The notes beneath the pieces were generated by a model, which was not told where the DNA came from, ran no database searches, and saw nothing but the letters and a program-made list of their open reading frames with translations. Both the position numbers and the translations under genes were made by a program. Below, in pieces: positions 1 to 7,262 of a stretch of DNA of 17,740 nucleotides; positions within the stretch are counted from its first letter, which is position 1, and the number at the start of each line of letters is the position of its first letter. Origin of the DNA: an uncultured Oxalobacteraceae bacterium (GTDB lineage: Bacteria; Pseudomonadota; Gammaproteobacteria; Burkholderiales; Burkholderiaceae); NCBI GenBank assembly GCA_946479255.1, contig CAMLFK010000086.1, positions 1-17,740 of the forward strand, in the 5' to 3' direction.

Positions 1-628
1 CCAGCAGGCGCTGCAGTTCGATGATGGTCTTGCGCGGGATGATCACTTCCTGGCGGGTAAATTCCTGCTCGGTCTCGACCTGGCAGAAGGCCAGACGGTG
101 GCCGTCGGTGGCCACGGCGATGACGTTGCGGCCGTCCAATACCAGCAGCAAACCGTTCAGGTAATAACGGATGTCTTGCTGGGCCATCGAGAAGTGCACC
201 ATGTTAAACAGGTGCTTCAGGGTCTTTTGCGGCAGGGTGACGGTGGCGTTGAAGGTGTCAGCCACGGATACGGTCGGGAATTCTTCAGCGGCCAGGGTCT
301 GCAGGGCGAAGCGCGACTTGCCGGTTTGTACGGTCAGGCGCTTGTTCAGCAGGGTCATGGTGACGTCGCCCGATTCGGGCAGCGCGCGCAAAATGTCGAG
401 CAGCTTGCGGGCCGCTACCGTGGTGCCGGCAGCTTCGGCACCCGAGCCGATGTTGGCGTTCGTCGTAATCTGTACTTCGGTGTCCGTGGACAGGAAAGAT
501 ACGTTTTCGCCGTCCTTGCGGATGAGGATATTGGCCAGAATCGGCATAGTGTGCCGACGCTCGACAATACCGCTCACGATCTGCAGTGGCCGGAGAAGGG
601 TATCTCGGGTGGTTTTGACCAATTGCAT
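1..628 (-). CDS. dnaN: DNA polymerase III sliding clamp (beta subunit), 5' part only
   Basis: This is the ring-shaped processivity clamp that tethers DNA polymerase III to DNA in the cytoplasm. The first 209 codons are present, starting at the ATG read from 628 down, and the gene runs off the left edge. The protein opens MQLVKTTRDTLLRPLQIVSG, and further on come the clamp signatures VERRHTMPILANI and ATDGHRLA. This covers domain I and about two thirds of domain II of a family usually about 367 aa long. A GAGG ribosome site lies about 7 nt before the ATG. It follows dnaA on the same strand after a 93-bp gap. That gap holds a TTGACA close to the start but no well-spaced promoter, so co-transcription with dnaA is likely. 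Identity is very secure. Confidence 0.97.
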   Translation of the reverse strand, partial: MQLVKTTRDTLLRPLQIVSGIVERRHTMPILANILIRKDGENVSFLSTDTEVQITTNANIGSGAEAAGTTVAARKLLDILRALPESGDVTMTLLNKRLTVQTGKSRFALQTLAAEEFPTVSVADTFNATVTLPQKTLKHLFNMVHFSMAQQDIRYYLNGLLLVLDGRNVIAVATDGHRLAFCQVETEQEFTRQEVIIPRKTIIELQRLL

Positions 629-721
629 AATAATCCTCGGTAGGGTTGTCAAAGGTGCTGGTGGTCCAGCTAAAGCTTGCTGCGAATACTATATTTTGCC
701 AGAAATCATTCCTGCCGCTTC

Positions 722-2128
722 CTAGCCTTTCAGGGTCTGCTCCAGCACGTGCAATTCATGGTTGCATTCGGCGTTCTTGGTGCGGTCCAGAGCAATCTTG
801 CGCACGGCGTGCAGCACGGTCGTGTGGTCGCGTCCGCCGAACAGTTCGCCGATTTCCGGCAGGCTCTTTTGCGTCAGTTCCTTGGCCAGGTACATGGCGA
901 TCTGGCGCGGCCGCGCGATGTTGGCCGGGCGGCGCTTGGAGTACATGTCCGCCACCTTGATGCTGAAGAAGTCGGCCACGGTCTTCTGGATATTTTCCAC
1001 GGAGATCTGGCGGTTCTGCACCGACAGCAAATCCTTGAGCGCTTCTTTCACCACGTCGATGGTGATGTCCTTGCCGTGGAAACGCGAGTACGCCAGGATC
1101 TTGCGCAGCGCGCCTTCGAGCTCGCGCACGTTCGAGCGCAGGTGCTTGGCGACAAAGAAGGCCACGTCGTCGGAGAAGGTCACGCCTTCGGACTGGGCTT
1201 TCTTGAGCAGAATCGCCACGCGCATTTCCAGTTCCGGCGGTTCGATCGCGACCGTGAGGCCGGAGTCGAAGCGCGAGATCAGGCGGTCATCCATGCCGGT
1301 GATTTCTTTTGGATAGGTATCGCTGGTGATGATGATCTGCTTCTTGGCAGCAATCAGCGCCTCGAATGCATAGAAAAACTCTTCCTGCGTGCGGCTCTTG
1401 CCGCCGAAGAATTGAATATCGTCGATCAGCAGCATGTCGAGCGAGTGGTAGTAGTGCTTGAAGTCGTCGAAGCCCTTGCGCTGGTAGGCGGTGACGACGT
1501 CGCGCACGTACTGCTCGGCGTGGATGTAGCGGATGCGTGCGCCGGGCTGGTCGGCCATGACCTGGTTGCCGATCGCGTGGATCAAGTGGGTTTTACCCAG
1601 GCCCACGCCGCCGTAGAAGAACAGCGGGTTGTACGACACGCCCGGATTGTTGGCCACCTGGATCGCGGCGGCGCGCGCCAGCTGGTTGGCCTTACCGGTC
1701 ACGAAGCTGTCGAAGGTCAGGTCGGTGTTGACGCGGCTTTGTTCGCGCCGCGGCGAATTGCCGATGTTGAATATTTCCGGCGAGCTCGCGCCGTCCGCAT
1801 CGTTGTTCTTGGCATTGTTGATGTTGCCTGGAATATTGTCGTCGGCCGGCGCGGGGTGGGCGGCAACCGGCTTCTTCGGCGCGGCGTTTTTCGGATCGAG
1901 CACGAACTGGACTTCCACCGGGCCGTCAAAGTACTGGCACGCCAGCGCCGTGATGCGGTTGGCGAACTGGGTCTTGACCCAGTCCAGCTTGAAGCGGTTG
2001 GGGGCTGCGATGCGCAGTTTGCCGTCCTCGTAATCGAGCACGATGAGTGGCTTGATCCACGCACTGAACTGTTGCGGCGTCAGCTCCAGCTCCAGCTGGG
2101 CGGAACAGGTCGGCCAGAAATTTTCCAT
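722..2128 (-). CDS. dnaA: Chromosomal replication initiator protein DnaA
   Basis: DnaA is the AAA+ ATPase that binds DnaA boxes, melts the origin and loads the replicative helicase; it also regulates its own gene. The 468-aa product has the usual domains: an N-terminal interaction domain (1-85), a short Pro/Ala/Asn-rich linker (90-130), the AAA+ core with Walker [10 protein letters not shown] at 173-181 and Walker [10 protein letters not shown] at 233-241, the sensor II region [11 protein letters not shown] at 331-341, and the DNA-binding domain with the signature [15 protein letters not shown] at 431-445. I chose the ATG at 2126-2128 because the product then starts [13 protein letters not shown], the typical start in this group. 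The frame is open to an ATG at 2185, which would add 19 residues without family resemblance. The ribosome site is weak (AAAAGA). Nothing is missing or broken. Confidence 0.97.
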   Translation of the reverse strand: MENFWPTCSAQLELELTPQQFSAWIKPLIVLDYEDGKLRIAAPNRFKLDWVKTQFANRITALACQYFDGPVEVQFVLDPKNAAPKKPVAAHPAPADDNIPGNINNAKNNDADGASSPEIFNIGNSPRREQSRVNTDLTFDSFVTGKANQLARAAAIQVANNPGVSYNPLFFYGGVGLGKTHLIHAIGNQVMADQPGARIRYIHAEQYVRDVVTAYQRKGFDDFKHYYHSLDMLLIDDIQFFGGKSRTQEEFFYAFEALIAAKKQIIITSDTYPKEITGMDDRLISRFDSGLTVAIEPPELEMRVAILLKKAQSEGVTFSDDVAFFVAKHLRSNVRELEGALRKILAYSRFHGKDITIDVVKEALKDLLSVQNRQISVENIQKTVADFFSIKVADMYSKRRPANIARPRQIAMYLAKELTQKSLPEIGELFGGRDHTTVLHAVRKIALDRTKNAECNHELHVLEQTLKG

Positions 2129-2232
2129 GAATCTTTTTGTCTGAATAGGTCGTGGTGGGGCGTGCCTTGTTGCTTTTCGGTGCAAGCCGGCCGCGCGTCG
2201 TCGCGCGATGGGTGCGCCACACGTAACACGCT

Positions 2233-2261
2233 ATTCTACCCGTGCCGGCCGAAGTTATCCA
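2233..2261 (-). promoter_or_regulatory. Predicted dnaA promoter
   Basis: Read on the minus strand, TGGATA (2256-2261) and TAGAAT (2233-2238) are separated by 17 bp. The -10 matches consensus at 5 of 6 positions and the -35 at 4 of 6. Transcription would start near 2226, giving a leader of about 100 nt before the dnaA ATG. Confidence 0.5.
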
Positions 2262-2263
2262 CA
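2255..2263 (+). promoter_or_regulatory. DnaA box
   Basis: The sequence TTATCCACA is a perfect match to the high-affinity DnaA box. On the opposite strand it overlaps the predicted -35 element of the dnaA promoter. DnaA bound here would block or tune its own transcription, as known for dnaA in other bacteria; that role here is inferred. Confidence 0.75.
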
Positions 2264-2315
2264 GGCACGAGCGATATGTTGGCGCGGCAAGGCGGGCGTC
2301 GGAACTACCTCAGCC

Positions 2316-2345
2316 TTGACAAGGAAGGTCGAAATGCTGTCTAAT
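2316..2345 (+). promoter_or_regulatory. Predicted sigma-70 promoter for rpmH-rnpA-yidD-yidC
   Basis: A perfect TTGACA at 2316-2321 is followed after 18 bp by TCTAAT at 2340-2345 (5 of 6 matches). It would give a leader of about 175 nt ahead of rpmH. A 6-bp inverted repeat (2472-2486) and a T-rich stretch lie in that leader. Confidence 0.55.
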
Positions 2346-2526
2346 TCAGGGTTCCCCGCCCGTATTCCGTGCAAAACAGCCAATCGGCCGATTGTTGGGC
2401 AGCGGGTAAAACGAGTAATGCTGTGGCGTGACGCTGGCTTAACCTCTGCGAAATGTCATTGGCGACGAAACCTGACGGGACGTCAGACCCGATTCTGCTT
2501 TTTATTTTGCTTTAAGCGAGACCACC

Positions 2527-2661
2527 ATGAAACGTACTTACCAACCTTCCGTCGTTCGTCGCAAGCGCACGCACGGCTTCCGCGCACGTATGGCTACCCG
2601 TGGCGGTCGCGATGTGCTCAACGCACGCCGCGCCAAGGGTCGCAAGCGTCTGGCTGTATAA
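2527..2661 (+). CDS. rpmH: 50S ribosomal protein L34
   Basis: L34 is a small, very basic protein of the large ribosomal subunit. The 44-aa product is full length for the family: it starts [18 protein letters not shown], continues with [19 protein letters not shown] and ends RKRLAV. It is the first gene of the rpmH-rnpA-yidD-yidC cluster, transcribed away from dnaA. The ribosome site is weak (GCGAGA about 6 nt before the ATG). The next gene, rnpA, starts 41 nt downstream. Confidence 0.97.
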   Translation: MKRTYQPSVVRRKRTHGFRARMATRGGRDVLNARRAKGRKRLAV

Positions 2662-2702
2662 GTTGTACAGACCTGGCACTGACTGCTGGATCGCGGTTGG
2701 CA

Positions 2703-3113
2703 ATGACTAGCGAAGGTTCACACGACTTCGCGCGCGTTCGGCGTATCGTTAAAACGGATGAATTTTCATCCGTTTTTCGTTTGCGCCCTGCACAAAAATC
2801 AGCGCATTTCGTGCTCTACACCCGTTCGAACGAATTGCCGCATGCGCGGCTGGGCGTCGTGGTGGCCAAGCGGTTTGCGCCGCGCGCGGTGACGCGCAAT
2901 ACGATCAAACGGGTCACGCGCGAACTGTTCCGCGTGACCCAGCTGCCGGCACTCGATTGCATCGTACGCCTGGCGCGCCCGGTCAACAGCAAGGATGGTC
3001 CCGCCACCACCAGCGCGCTCAAGGCGACGCTGCGTGCTGAGCTGACACGCCTGTTCGCCGCGCAGGCACGCGCTTCCGCTAAAGCTGTACCGTCTCCGGA
3101 AGCTGCATCATGA
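2703..3113 (+). CDS. rnpA: Ribonuclease P protein component
   Basis: RnpA is the basic protein cofactor of RNase P, which with the catalytic RNA trims 5' leaders from pre-tRNAs. The 136-aa product begins [20 protein letters not shown]. The conserved RNR-type motif appears as [16 protein letters not shown] at about residues 61-76, after the substrate-contacting [13 protein letters not shown] stretch. I chose the ATG at 2703 because it is the only ATG placed sensibly after rpmH; its ribosome site is poor. The same frame stays open upstream through all of rpmH, so the exact N-terminus is less certain than the identity. The stop overlaps the yidD start in an ATGA, indicating translational coupling. 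Confidence 0.95.
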   Translation: MTSEGSHDFARVRRIVKTDEFSSVFRLRPAQKSAHFVLYTRSNELPHARLGVVVAKRFAPRAVTRNTIKRVTRELFRVTQLPALDCIVRLARPVNSKDGPATTSALKATLRAELTRLFAAQARASAKAVPSPEAAS

Positions 3114-3370
3114 GACAATTGCTGGTGTGGATAATGCGCGGATATCAGATTCTGCTGTCGCCGATGCTGGGGCAGCGCTGCCGCTTCTATCCCACCTGCT
3201 CCAATTACGCGATTGAAGCGCTGCGGGTGCACGGCGCCGCGCGCGGCAGCCTGCTGGCTGCGCGCCGGGTGTGCCGCTGCCACCCGTTCAATCATGGCGG
3301 CCTCGATCCGGTGCCGCCCGCGCATCCCAAGAATTCATCTACAGCCGCGTGCGGCTGCAACCACTCCTGA
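3110..3370 (+). CDS. yidD: Membrane protein insertion efficiency factor YidD
   Basis: YidD is a small inner-membrane-associated protein thought to help YidC insert membrane proteins. The 86-aa product has the family hallmarks: a hydrophobic, amphipathic N-terminus ([20 protein letters not shown]), the motif [15 protein letters not shown] at about residues 23-37, then [17 protein letters not shown] at 53-69. The conserved cysteines are present. The short tail ([14 protein letters not shown]) is variable in the family. The gene overlaps rnpA by 4 bp and ends 8 bp before yidC, so the three genes are tightly coupled. Confidence 0.95.
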   Translation: MRQLLVWIMRGYQILLSPMLGQRCRFYPTCSNYAIEALRVHGAARGSLLAARRVCRCHPFNHGGLDPVPPAHPKNSSTAACGCNHS

Positions 3371-3378
3371 TAAACCCA

Positions 3379-5043
3379 ATGGAAATCAATAAACGTACTA
3401 TCCTGTGGATCGTGTTTTCCGTCTCGCTGGTGCTACTCTGGAACCAGTGGATGGTATCGAACGGCAAGCAGTCGATGTTTTCCCCGACTCCGCCAGCCGC
3501 GACCGCCACGGCCGGCAAGAAAGCCCCTGCGTCGGATCTGCCAACTGCGACAAGCGCGGCCGGCGCCGCCGCCTTGCCAGGCGCCACGCCTGCCGCGGCG
3601 CCCGCCAAGAGCGAGATCGTCACCATCACCACCGATGTGATGAAGGTTGACATCGACACCGCCGGCGGCGTCATCAAGCGCCTGGAACTGCTCAAGTTCC
3701 GCGACAAAGTCGACAAGACCAAGAACCAGCTGCTGTTCGATGTGAACCCGAAAGGCGTTTATGTTGCCCAGACCGGCCTGATCGCCAACGCGGCAGGCAC
3801 CACCGTGCCGAACCATACCACCGTGTTCTCGGCCAAGCCGGGCCCGCGCGCGCTCGACGGTGGCAATGAAGTGCAGCTCGTGCTGGAAGCCGAGCAGGGC
3901 GGCGTCAAGCTGACCAAGACCTTCACGTTCAAGCGCAATGACTACCTGGTCGGCATGCGTCACGACGTCACCAACCTGGGCACCACGCCGGTGTCGCCTT
4001 CGCTGTACCTGCAATTGCAGCACCACGGCAACAAGCCTGAGGGCGAGTCGTACTTCAATTCGAGCTACACCGGCCCGACCCTGTACACCTCGCAAGAGCA
4101 TTACCAGAAGCTGCAGTTCGAGACCATCGAGAAGAAGGGCCACGCGGAACACGTGACCAAGGCCAACGACGGCTGGATCGCGATTTCGCAGCACTATTTT
4201 GTGTCGGCTTTCTTGCCGCCGCAGGGCGCGCAGCGCGAGATCTTCACCAAGAAGGTTGATACCAACCTGTACGCCATCGGCACCATCCTGCCGCTCGGTA
4301 CCGTGGCGCCTGGCGCGACCGTGAGCCGCGATGTCAGGCTGTATTCGGGTCCGCAGGACGAGAACAAGCTGGAAACGATCGCGCCTGGCCTGGAGCTGGT
4401 GAAGGATTATGGCTGGCTGACGATTGTCGCCAAGCCGATTTTCTGGGTGATGGACCAGCTGCATAAACTGATCGGCAACTGGGGCTGGACGATTATCGTC
4501 TTCACCATCCTGATCAAGCTGCTGTTCTTCCCGCTGTCGGCCGCCGGTTTCAAGAGCATGGCGCGTATTAAGGTGGTGACACCGAAAATGCAGGCGATCC
4601 GCGAGCGTTACAAAGGCGATCCGGCCAAGATGAACCAGGCCACGATGGAACTGTATCGCGCCGAGAAAATCAATCCGCTGGGCGGCTGCCTGCCGATCCT
4701 GGTGCAGATGCCGGTGTTTATCGCGCTGTATTACGTGCTGCACGCTTCGGCTGAAATGCGCGGTTCGCCGTGGATCGGCTGGATTACCGACCTGACCGCG
4801 CCGGACCCGTTCTATGTGCTGCCGGTGCTGTACGCGATTTCGATGTTCATCACCACCAAGCTGAACCCGGCGCCCGCCGATCCGGTGCAGGCCAAGATGA
4901 TGCTGTTCATGCCGCTGGCGTTTTCGGTGATGTTTGTGTTCTTCCCGTCCGGCCTGGTGCTGTACTGGGTGGTGAATAACATCCTGTCGATTGCTCAGCA
5001 GTGGGTGATTACGAAGAAATATGAATCGGGCGCGGTGAAGTAA
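3379..5043 (+). CDS. yidC: Membrane protein insertase YidC (60 kDa type)
   Basis: YidC inserts and folds inner-membrane proteins, alone or with SecYEG. The 554-aa product begins MEINKRTILWIVFSVSLVLL, which is the first transmembrane helix. An Ala/Pro/Thr-rich linker follows (35-77), then a large periplasmic beta domain (about 78-335) and the conserved C-terminal core of five helices (about 345-545). The core includes FPLSAAGFKSMARIK at 384-398, NPLGGCLPILVQMP at 432-445 and FFPSGLVLYWVVNNILS at 521-537. The groove position that is Arg in E. coli (R366) is Lys here (ILIK, about K380), a conservative change. I chose the ATG at 3379; the frame extends 36 codons upstream but only over yidD. An intrinsic terminator follows the stop. 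Confidence 0.96.
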   Translation: MEINKRTILWIVFSVSLVLLWNQWMVSNGKQSMFSPTPPAATATAGKKAPASDLPTATSAAGAAALPGATPAAAPAKSEIVTITTDVMKVDIDTAGGVIKRLELLKFRDKVDKTKNQLLFDVNPKGVYVAQTGLIANAAGTTVPNHTTVFSAKPGPRALDGGNEVQLVLEAEQGGVKLTKTFTFKRNDYLVGMRHDVTNLGTTPVSPSLYLQLQHHGNKPEGESYFNSSYTGPTLYTSQEHYQKLQFETIEKKGHAEHVTKANDGWIAISQHYFVSAFLPPQGAQREIFTKKVDTNLYAIGTILPLGTVAPGATVSRDVRLYSGPQDENKLETIAPGLELVKDYGWLTIVAKPIFWVMDQLHKLIGNWGWTIIVFTILIKLLFFPLSAAGFKSMARIKVVTPKMQAIRERYKGDPAKMNQATMELYRAEKINPLGGCLPILVQMPVFIALYYVLHASAEMRGSPWIGWITDLTAPDPFYVLPVLYAISMFITTKLNPAPADPVQAKMMLFMPLAFSVMFVFFPSGLVLYWVVNNILSIAQQWVITKKYESGAVK

Positions 5044-5060
5044 TCTCCCCGATTTAAATG

Positions 5061-5089
5061 AAAAACCCGTGCTTGCGCGGGTTTTTTTT
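5061..5089 (+). terminator. Rho-independent terminator after yidC
   Basis: A 7-bp stem (ACCCGTG, 5065-5071, pairing with CGCGGGT, 5076-5082, one G-T pair) closes a 4-nt loop, CTTG. It is preceded by A's and followed by an unbroken T run through 5089. It lies 18 bp after the yidC stop and separates the yidC operon from mnmE. Confidence 0.9.
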
Positions 5090-5122
5090 CGCTCCCCACC
5101 CATGCACTGTGGCTGAAACCCC

Positions 5123-5128
5123 TACAAT
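5123..5128 (+). promoter_or_regulatory. Possible -10 element for mnmE
   Basis: TACAAT (5 of 6 matches) ends only 7 nt before the mnmE ATG, and no convincing -35 lies 16-18 bp upstream. If used, transcription would begin at or next to the A of the start codon. This is a weak call. Confidence 0.3.
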
Positions 5129-5135
5129 CACCCCC

Positions 5136-6515
5136 ATGAAACTAGATTCCTCCCCTATCGCGGCCATCGCGACTGCACCTGGCCGCGGCGGCATTGGTGT
5201 GGTGCGTGCTTCCGGCAAGTCCCTCGCAGCGCTTAAAACAGCTTTGTTCCCCGACCTGAAGCTCAATCCCCGTCACGCCACCTACGTGCCATTTACCAAT
5301 GGCGACGGCTCGGTTATCGATGAGGGCATCGCCATCTGGTTCAAATCGCCCCATTCCTACACCGGTGAAGATGTGCTGGAGCTGCAGGGCCATGGCGGCC
5401 CGGTGGTGCTGCAGATGCTGCTGGCACGCGTGCTGGAAGCCGGCGCCGATATCGGCCTGCGCCTCGCCGAACCAGGCGAATTTACCCGCCGCGCCTATTT
5501 GAACGACAAGCTCGATCTGGCCCAGGCCGAAGCAGTGGCCGACCTGATCGATGCATCGACCGAGGCCGCCGCCAAATCGGCATCGCAGTCCTTGTCCGGC
5601 GCGTTCTCCAAAACCGTCAATACCCTGGTGGACCAGACCATCAACCTGCGTATGCTGGTCGAAGCCACGCTCGATTTTCCGGAAGAGGAAATCGACTTTC
5701 TGGAGAAATCCGATGCGCGCGGCCAACTGGCCGTCATCATCGATTCATTAGAGCAGGTGTTCCAGAAGGCCTCGCAAGGCGCGCTGCTGCGCGAAGGCTT
5801 GAATGTGGTGCTGGTCGGGCAGCCGAATGTGGGCAAGTCGTCGCTATTGAATGCGCTGGCCGGTGCGGATGTGGCGATCGTTACGCCGATCGCCGGCACC
5901 ACGCGCGACAAGGTCACCGAGACGATTCAGATCGAAGGCATTCCACTTAATATCGTCGACACCGCCGGCATTCGCGCGATCGACGATGGCGTGGATGTGG
6001 TGGAGCGCATCGGTATCGAGCGTACCTGGGGCGAGGTCGGCAAGGCCGATGTGATCCTGCATATGCTCGATGCGGCGCATGGACCCACGCGCGCCGATGA
6101 GGGAATCATCGCGGCGTTTCCCGCCGGCGTGCCGGTGCTGCGTATCTGGAACAAGATCGATTTGTCGGGACATAAGCCGTCGGTGGATCCGACGCTTGAC
6201 GCGACCAATATTTATCTGTCGGCGCATGAGCATGTCGGTATCGATTTGCTGCGCGCGCAATTGCTGCGGATCGCAGGCTGGCAGCAGACCGGTGAGTCGC
6301 TGTTCCTGGCGCGTGAGCGGCATCTGATTGCGCTGCGTTCGGCACGCAAGCATCTGGACATGGCGGCGGCGCATGCCGCGCAAAATGACCAGTCGCTGGA
6401 TTTGTTTGCCGAGGAACTGCGACTCGCGCAGACTCAGCTGTCGAGCATTACGGGCGCGTTCTCGTCGGATGATTTGCTGGGCGTGATCTTCAGCCGCTTC
6501 TGCATCGGCAAATAA
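5136..6515 (+). CDS. mnmE: tRNA uridine-5-carboxymethylaminomethyl GTPase MnmE
   Basis: MnmE is a GTPase that, with MnmG, makes the cmnm5 modification on wobble uridine 34 of certain tRNAs, using methylene-tetrahydrofolate, FAD and glycine or ammonium. The 459-aa product has the N-terminal folate-binding domain (1-120, with [14 protein letters not shown] at 14-27), a helical domain, and an inserted G domain: G1 GQPNVGKSS at 228-236, G2 GTTRD at 254-258, G3 DTAG at 275-278 and G4 NKID at 339-342. The essential C-terminal FCIGK is intact. The ATG at 5136 gives the family start [20 protein letters not shown]; an in-frame ATG at 5058 lies within the upstream terminator and is unlikely. No ribosome site is visible before the start. 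Confidence 0.96.
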   Translation: MKLDSSPIAAIATAPGRGGIGVVRASGKSLAALKTALFPDLKLNPRHATYVPFTNGDGSVIDEGIAIWFKSPHSYTGEDVLELQGHGGPVVLQMLLARVLEAGADIGLRLAEPGEFTRRAYLNDKLDLAQAEAVADLIDASTEAAAKSASQSLSGAFSKTVNTLVDQTINLRMLVEATLDFPEEEIDFLEKSDARGQLAVIIDSLEQVFQKASQGALLREGLNVVLVGQPNVGKSSLLNALAGADVAIVTPIAGTTRDKVTETIQIEGIPLNIVDTAGIRAIDDGVDVVERIGIERTWGEVGKADVILHMLDAAHGPTRADEGIIAAFPAGVPVLRIWNKIDLSGHKPSVDPTLDATNIYLSAHEHVGIDLLRAQLLRIAGWQQTGESLFLARERHLIALRSARKHLDMAAAHAAQNDQSLDLFAEELRLAQTQLSSITGAFSSDDLLGVIFSRFCIGK

Positions 6516-6561
6516 AAAAGCCGGCGTGACGCAGCTCTGTCGAGCATCGCGTCACGCCGGC
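6511..6561 (-). terminator. Strong hairpin terminator for the 6596-6904 gene
   Basis: A perfect 13-bp stem (GCCGGCGTGACGC at 6520-6532 with its complement at 6549-6561) encloses a 16-nt loop. On the minus strand it is followed by TTTTTTATT (6519-6511), so it ends transcription of the leftward lipoprotein gene. On the plus strand no T run follows, so it would terminate mnmE poorly. Its T tract overlaps the mnmE stop codon. Confidence 0.85.
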
Positions 6562-6595
6562 TCATCGCCGGAATGCTTCAGGCGTAAATTTCAGA

Positions 6596-6904
6596 TTACT
6601 TCTGGTCCATCGGCGGCGCGCCGGTCGCGCTGCCTGCAACACCGGCTGGCGCTGCTGGCGTTGGCGTGGTCGCTGGTGAAGCTTGGGTGGCGGAGGTCGA
6701 CGATGCGCCCACAGCGGTGCTGCCTGCGGTCGCGTTGCCGCTCGCAGTGGTGCCGCTGTCGCCGGTTTCAGCCGCGCCCTGTGCTGCCATGCCGCCGCCG
6801 TTTGCGGTGGTCAGGCTGTCGGTGGTGCTATCGGTGGTGCTGCATGCTGCTACGCCCATTGCGACCATTGCGGCCAGGATCAATTTCTGAAATTTAACAT
6901 TCAT
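6596..6904 (-). CDS. Small low-complexity lipoprotein of unknown function
   Basis: I do not recognise the family. The 102-aa product has a lipoprotein signal peptide (MNVKFQKLILAAMVAMGVAAC) with the lipobox GVAAC and the acylated Cys at 21. The remaining 80 residues are almost only Ala, Gly, Ser, Thr and Pro, with no predicted fold, and end MDQK. This suggests a flexible, envelope-anchored peptide. The ATG at 6904 is preceded by a good ribosome site (AAGGAG, 7 nt before); a longer frame to 7033 would hide the signal peptide and is rejected. A well-formed promoter (6972-7000) and a strong terminator (6511-6561) make it a single-gene unit. Its expression is well supported; its role is not known. 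Confidence 0.8.
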   Translation of the reverse strand: MNVKFQKLILAAMVAMGVAACSTTDSTTDSLTTANGGGMAAQGAAETGDSGTTASGNATAGSTAVGASSTSATQASPATTPTPAAPAGVAGSATGAPPMDQK

Positions 6905-6971
6905 TTGTGAACTCCTTGCGTAAATATGAGCGCAAAGTCTACCGCAGCGAAAGGCCGCGTTCGTTTGAACG

Positions 6972-7000
6972 TATATAAAAGTTACAATTTCGACGTGCAA
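6972..7000 (-). promoter_or_regulatory. Predicted sigma-70 promoter for the small lipoprotein gene
   Basis: On the minus strand, TTGCAC (7000-6995) and TATATA (6977-6972) are separated by exactly 17 bp. This gives a leader of about 60 nt before the ATG at 6904. The surrounding 100 bp are more AT-rich than the rest of the window. Confidence 0.65.
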
Positions 7001-7089
7001 AATAGAATTAAATGAGCTGAGGAAATTTAACAATGCTGTTTGAGTCCGTTCGGCAATTCACCGGCGTCGTATAACTAATGGCAATAACA

Positions 7090-7262
7090 TTCCTTCCCCG
7101 CGAATGCGCTGATCGCTAGACTGGGTTCTGCTATCAAAAACGTGTACAAATGAGCACATCGTTCTTTTCCTGCCCCGAGCCGTCTTGCAGACCGTTCTCG
7201 TACCTGACAGGCGTGACTTTCCCGCCTCCCGCCGGCAATACACCGGCAAGAGTGACCGGCGT
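7090..7262 (-). ncRNA. Possible omega RNA (guide RNA) region at the tnpB 3' end
   Basis: In characterised TnpB systems the guide RNA overlaps the 3' end of tnpB and runs past the element's right end, where the adjacent flank acts as guide. Here the last codons of tnpB contain three CCGG blocks (7232-7235, 7243-7246, 7256-7259) that could pair with one another. The next 45 bp downstream contain no gene. The boundaries are guesses; I could not locate the element's right end. Confidence 0.25.

Larger units (their letters stand above)
2129..2526. other. dnaA-rpmH intergenic region, possible origin region
   Basis: This 398-bp gap separates divergent dnaA and rpmH, the usual place for oriC in many proteobacteria. 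It contains one perfect DnaA box (2255-2263), a predicted dnaA promoter, a predicted rpmH promoter, and a perfect 6-bp inverted repeat CTGACG/CGTCAG at 2472-2486. A short T-rich stretch lies at 2499-2513, just before rpmH. I found no further boxes within one or two mismatches and no long AT-rich unwinding element, so the assignment as origin rests on gene context alone. Confidence 0.4.

Noticed and set aside
677..2344. Long plus-strand open frame (555 codons) opposite dnaA
   Set aside because: It is antisense to an unmistakable dnaA, rich in His, Val, Leu and Gln as expected of GC-rich shadow frames, and has no family features.
2472..2486. Inverted repeat CTGACG-GGA-CGTCAG in the rpmH leader as a terminator or attenuator
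   Set aside because: The stem is only 6 bp and the T-rich stretch starts 12 bp later with interruptions; too weak to call.
3433..5103. Long minus-strand open frame opposite yidC
   Set aside because: It is a shadow of yidC, with His/Arg/Gln-rich composition and no domain, and it runs through the terminator.
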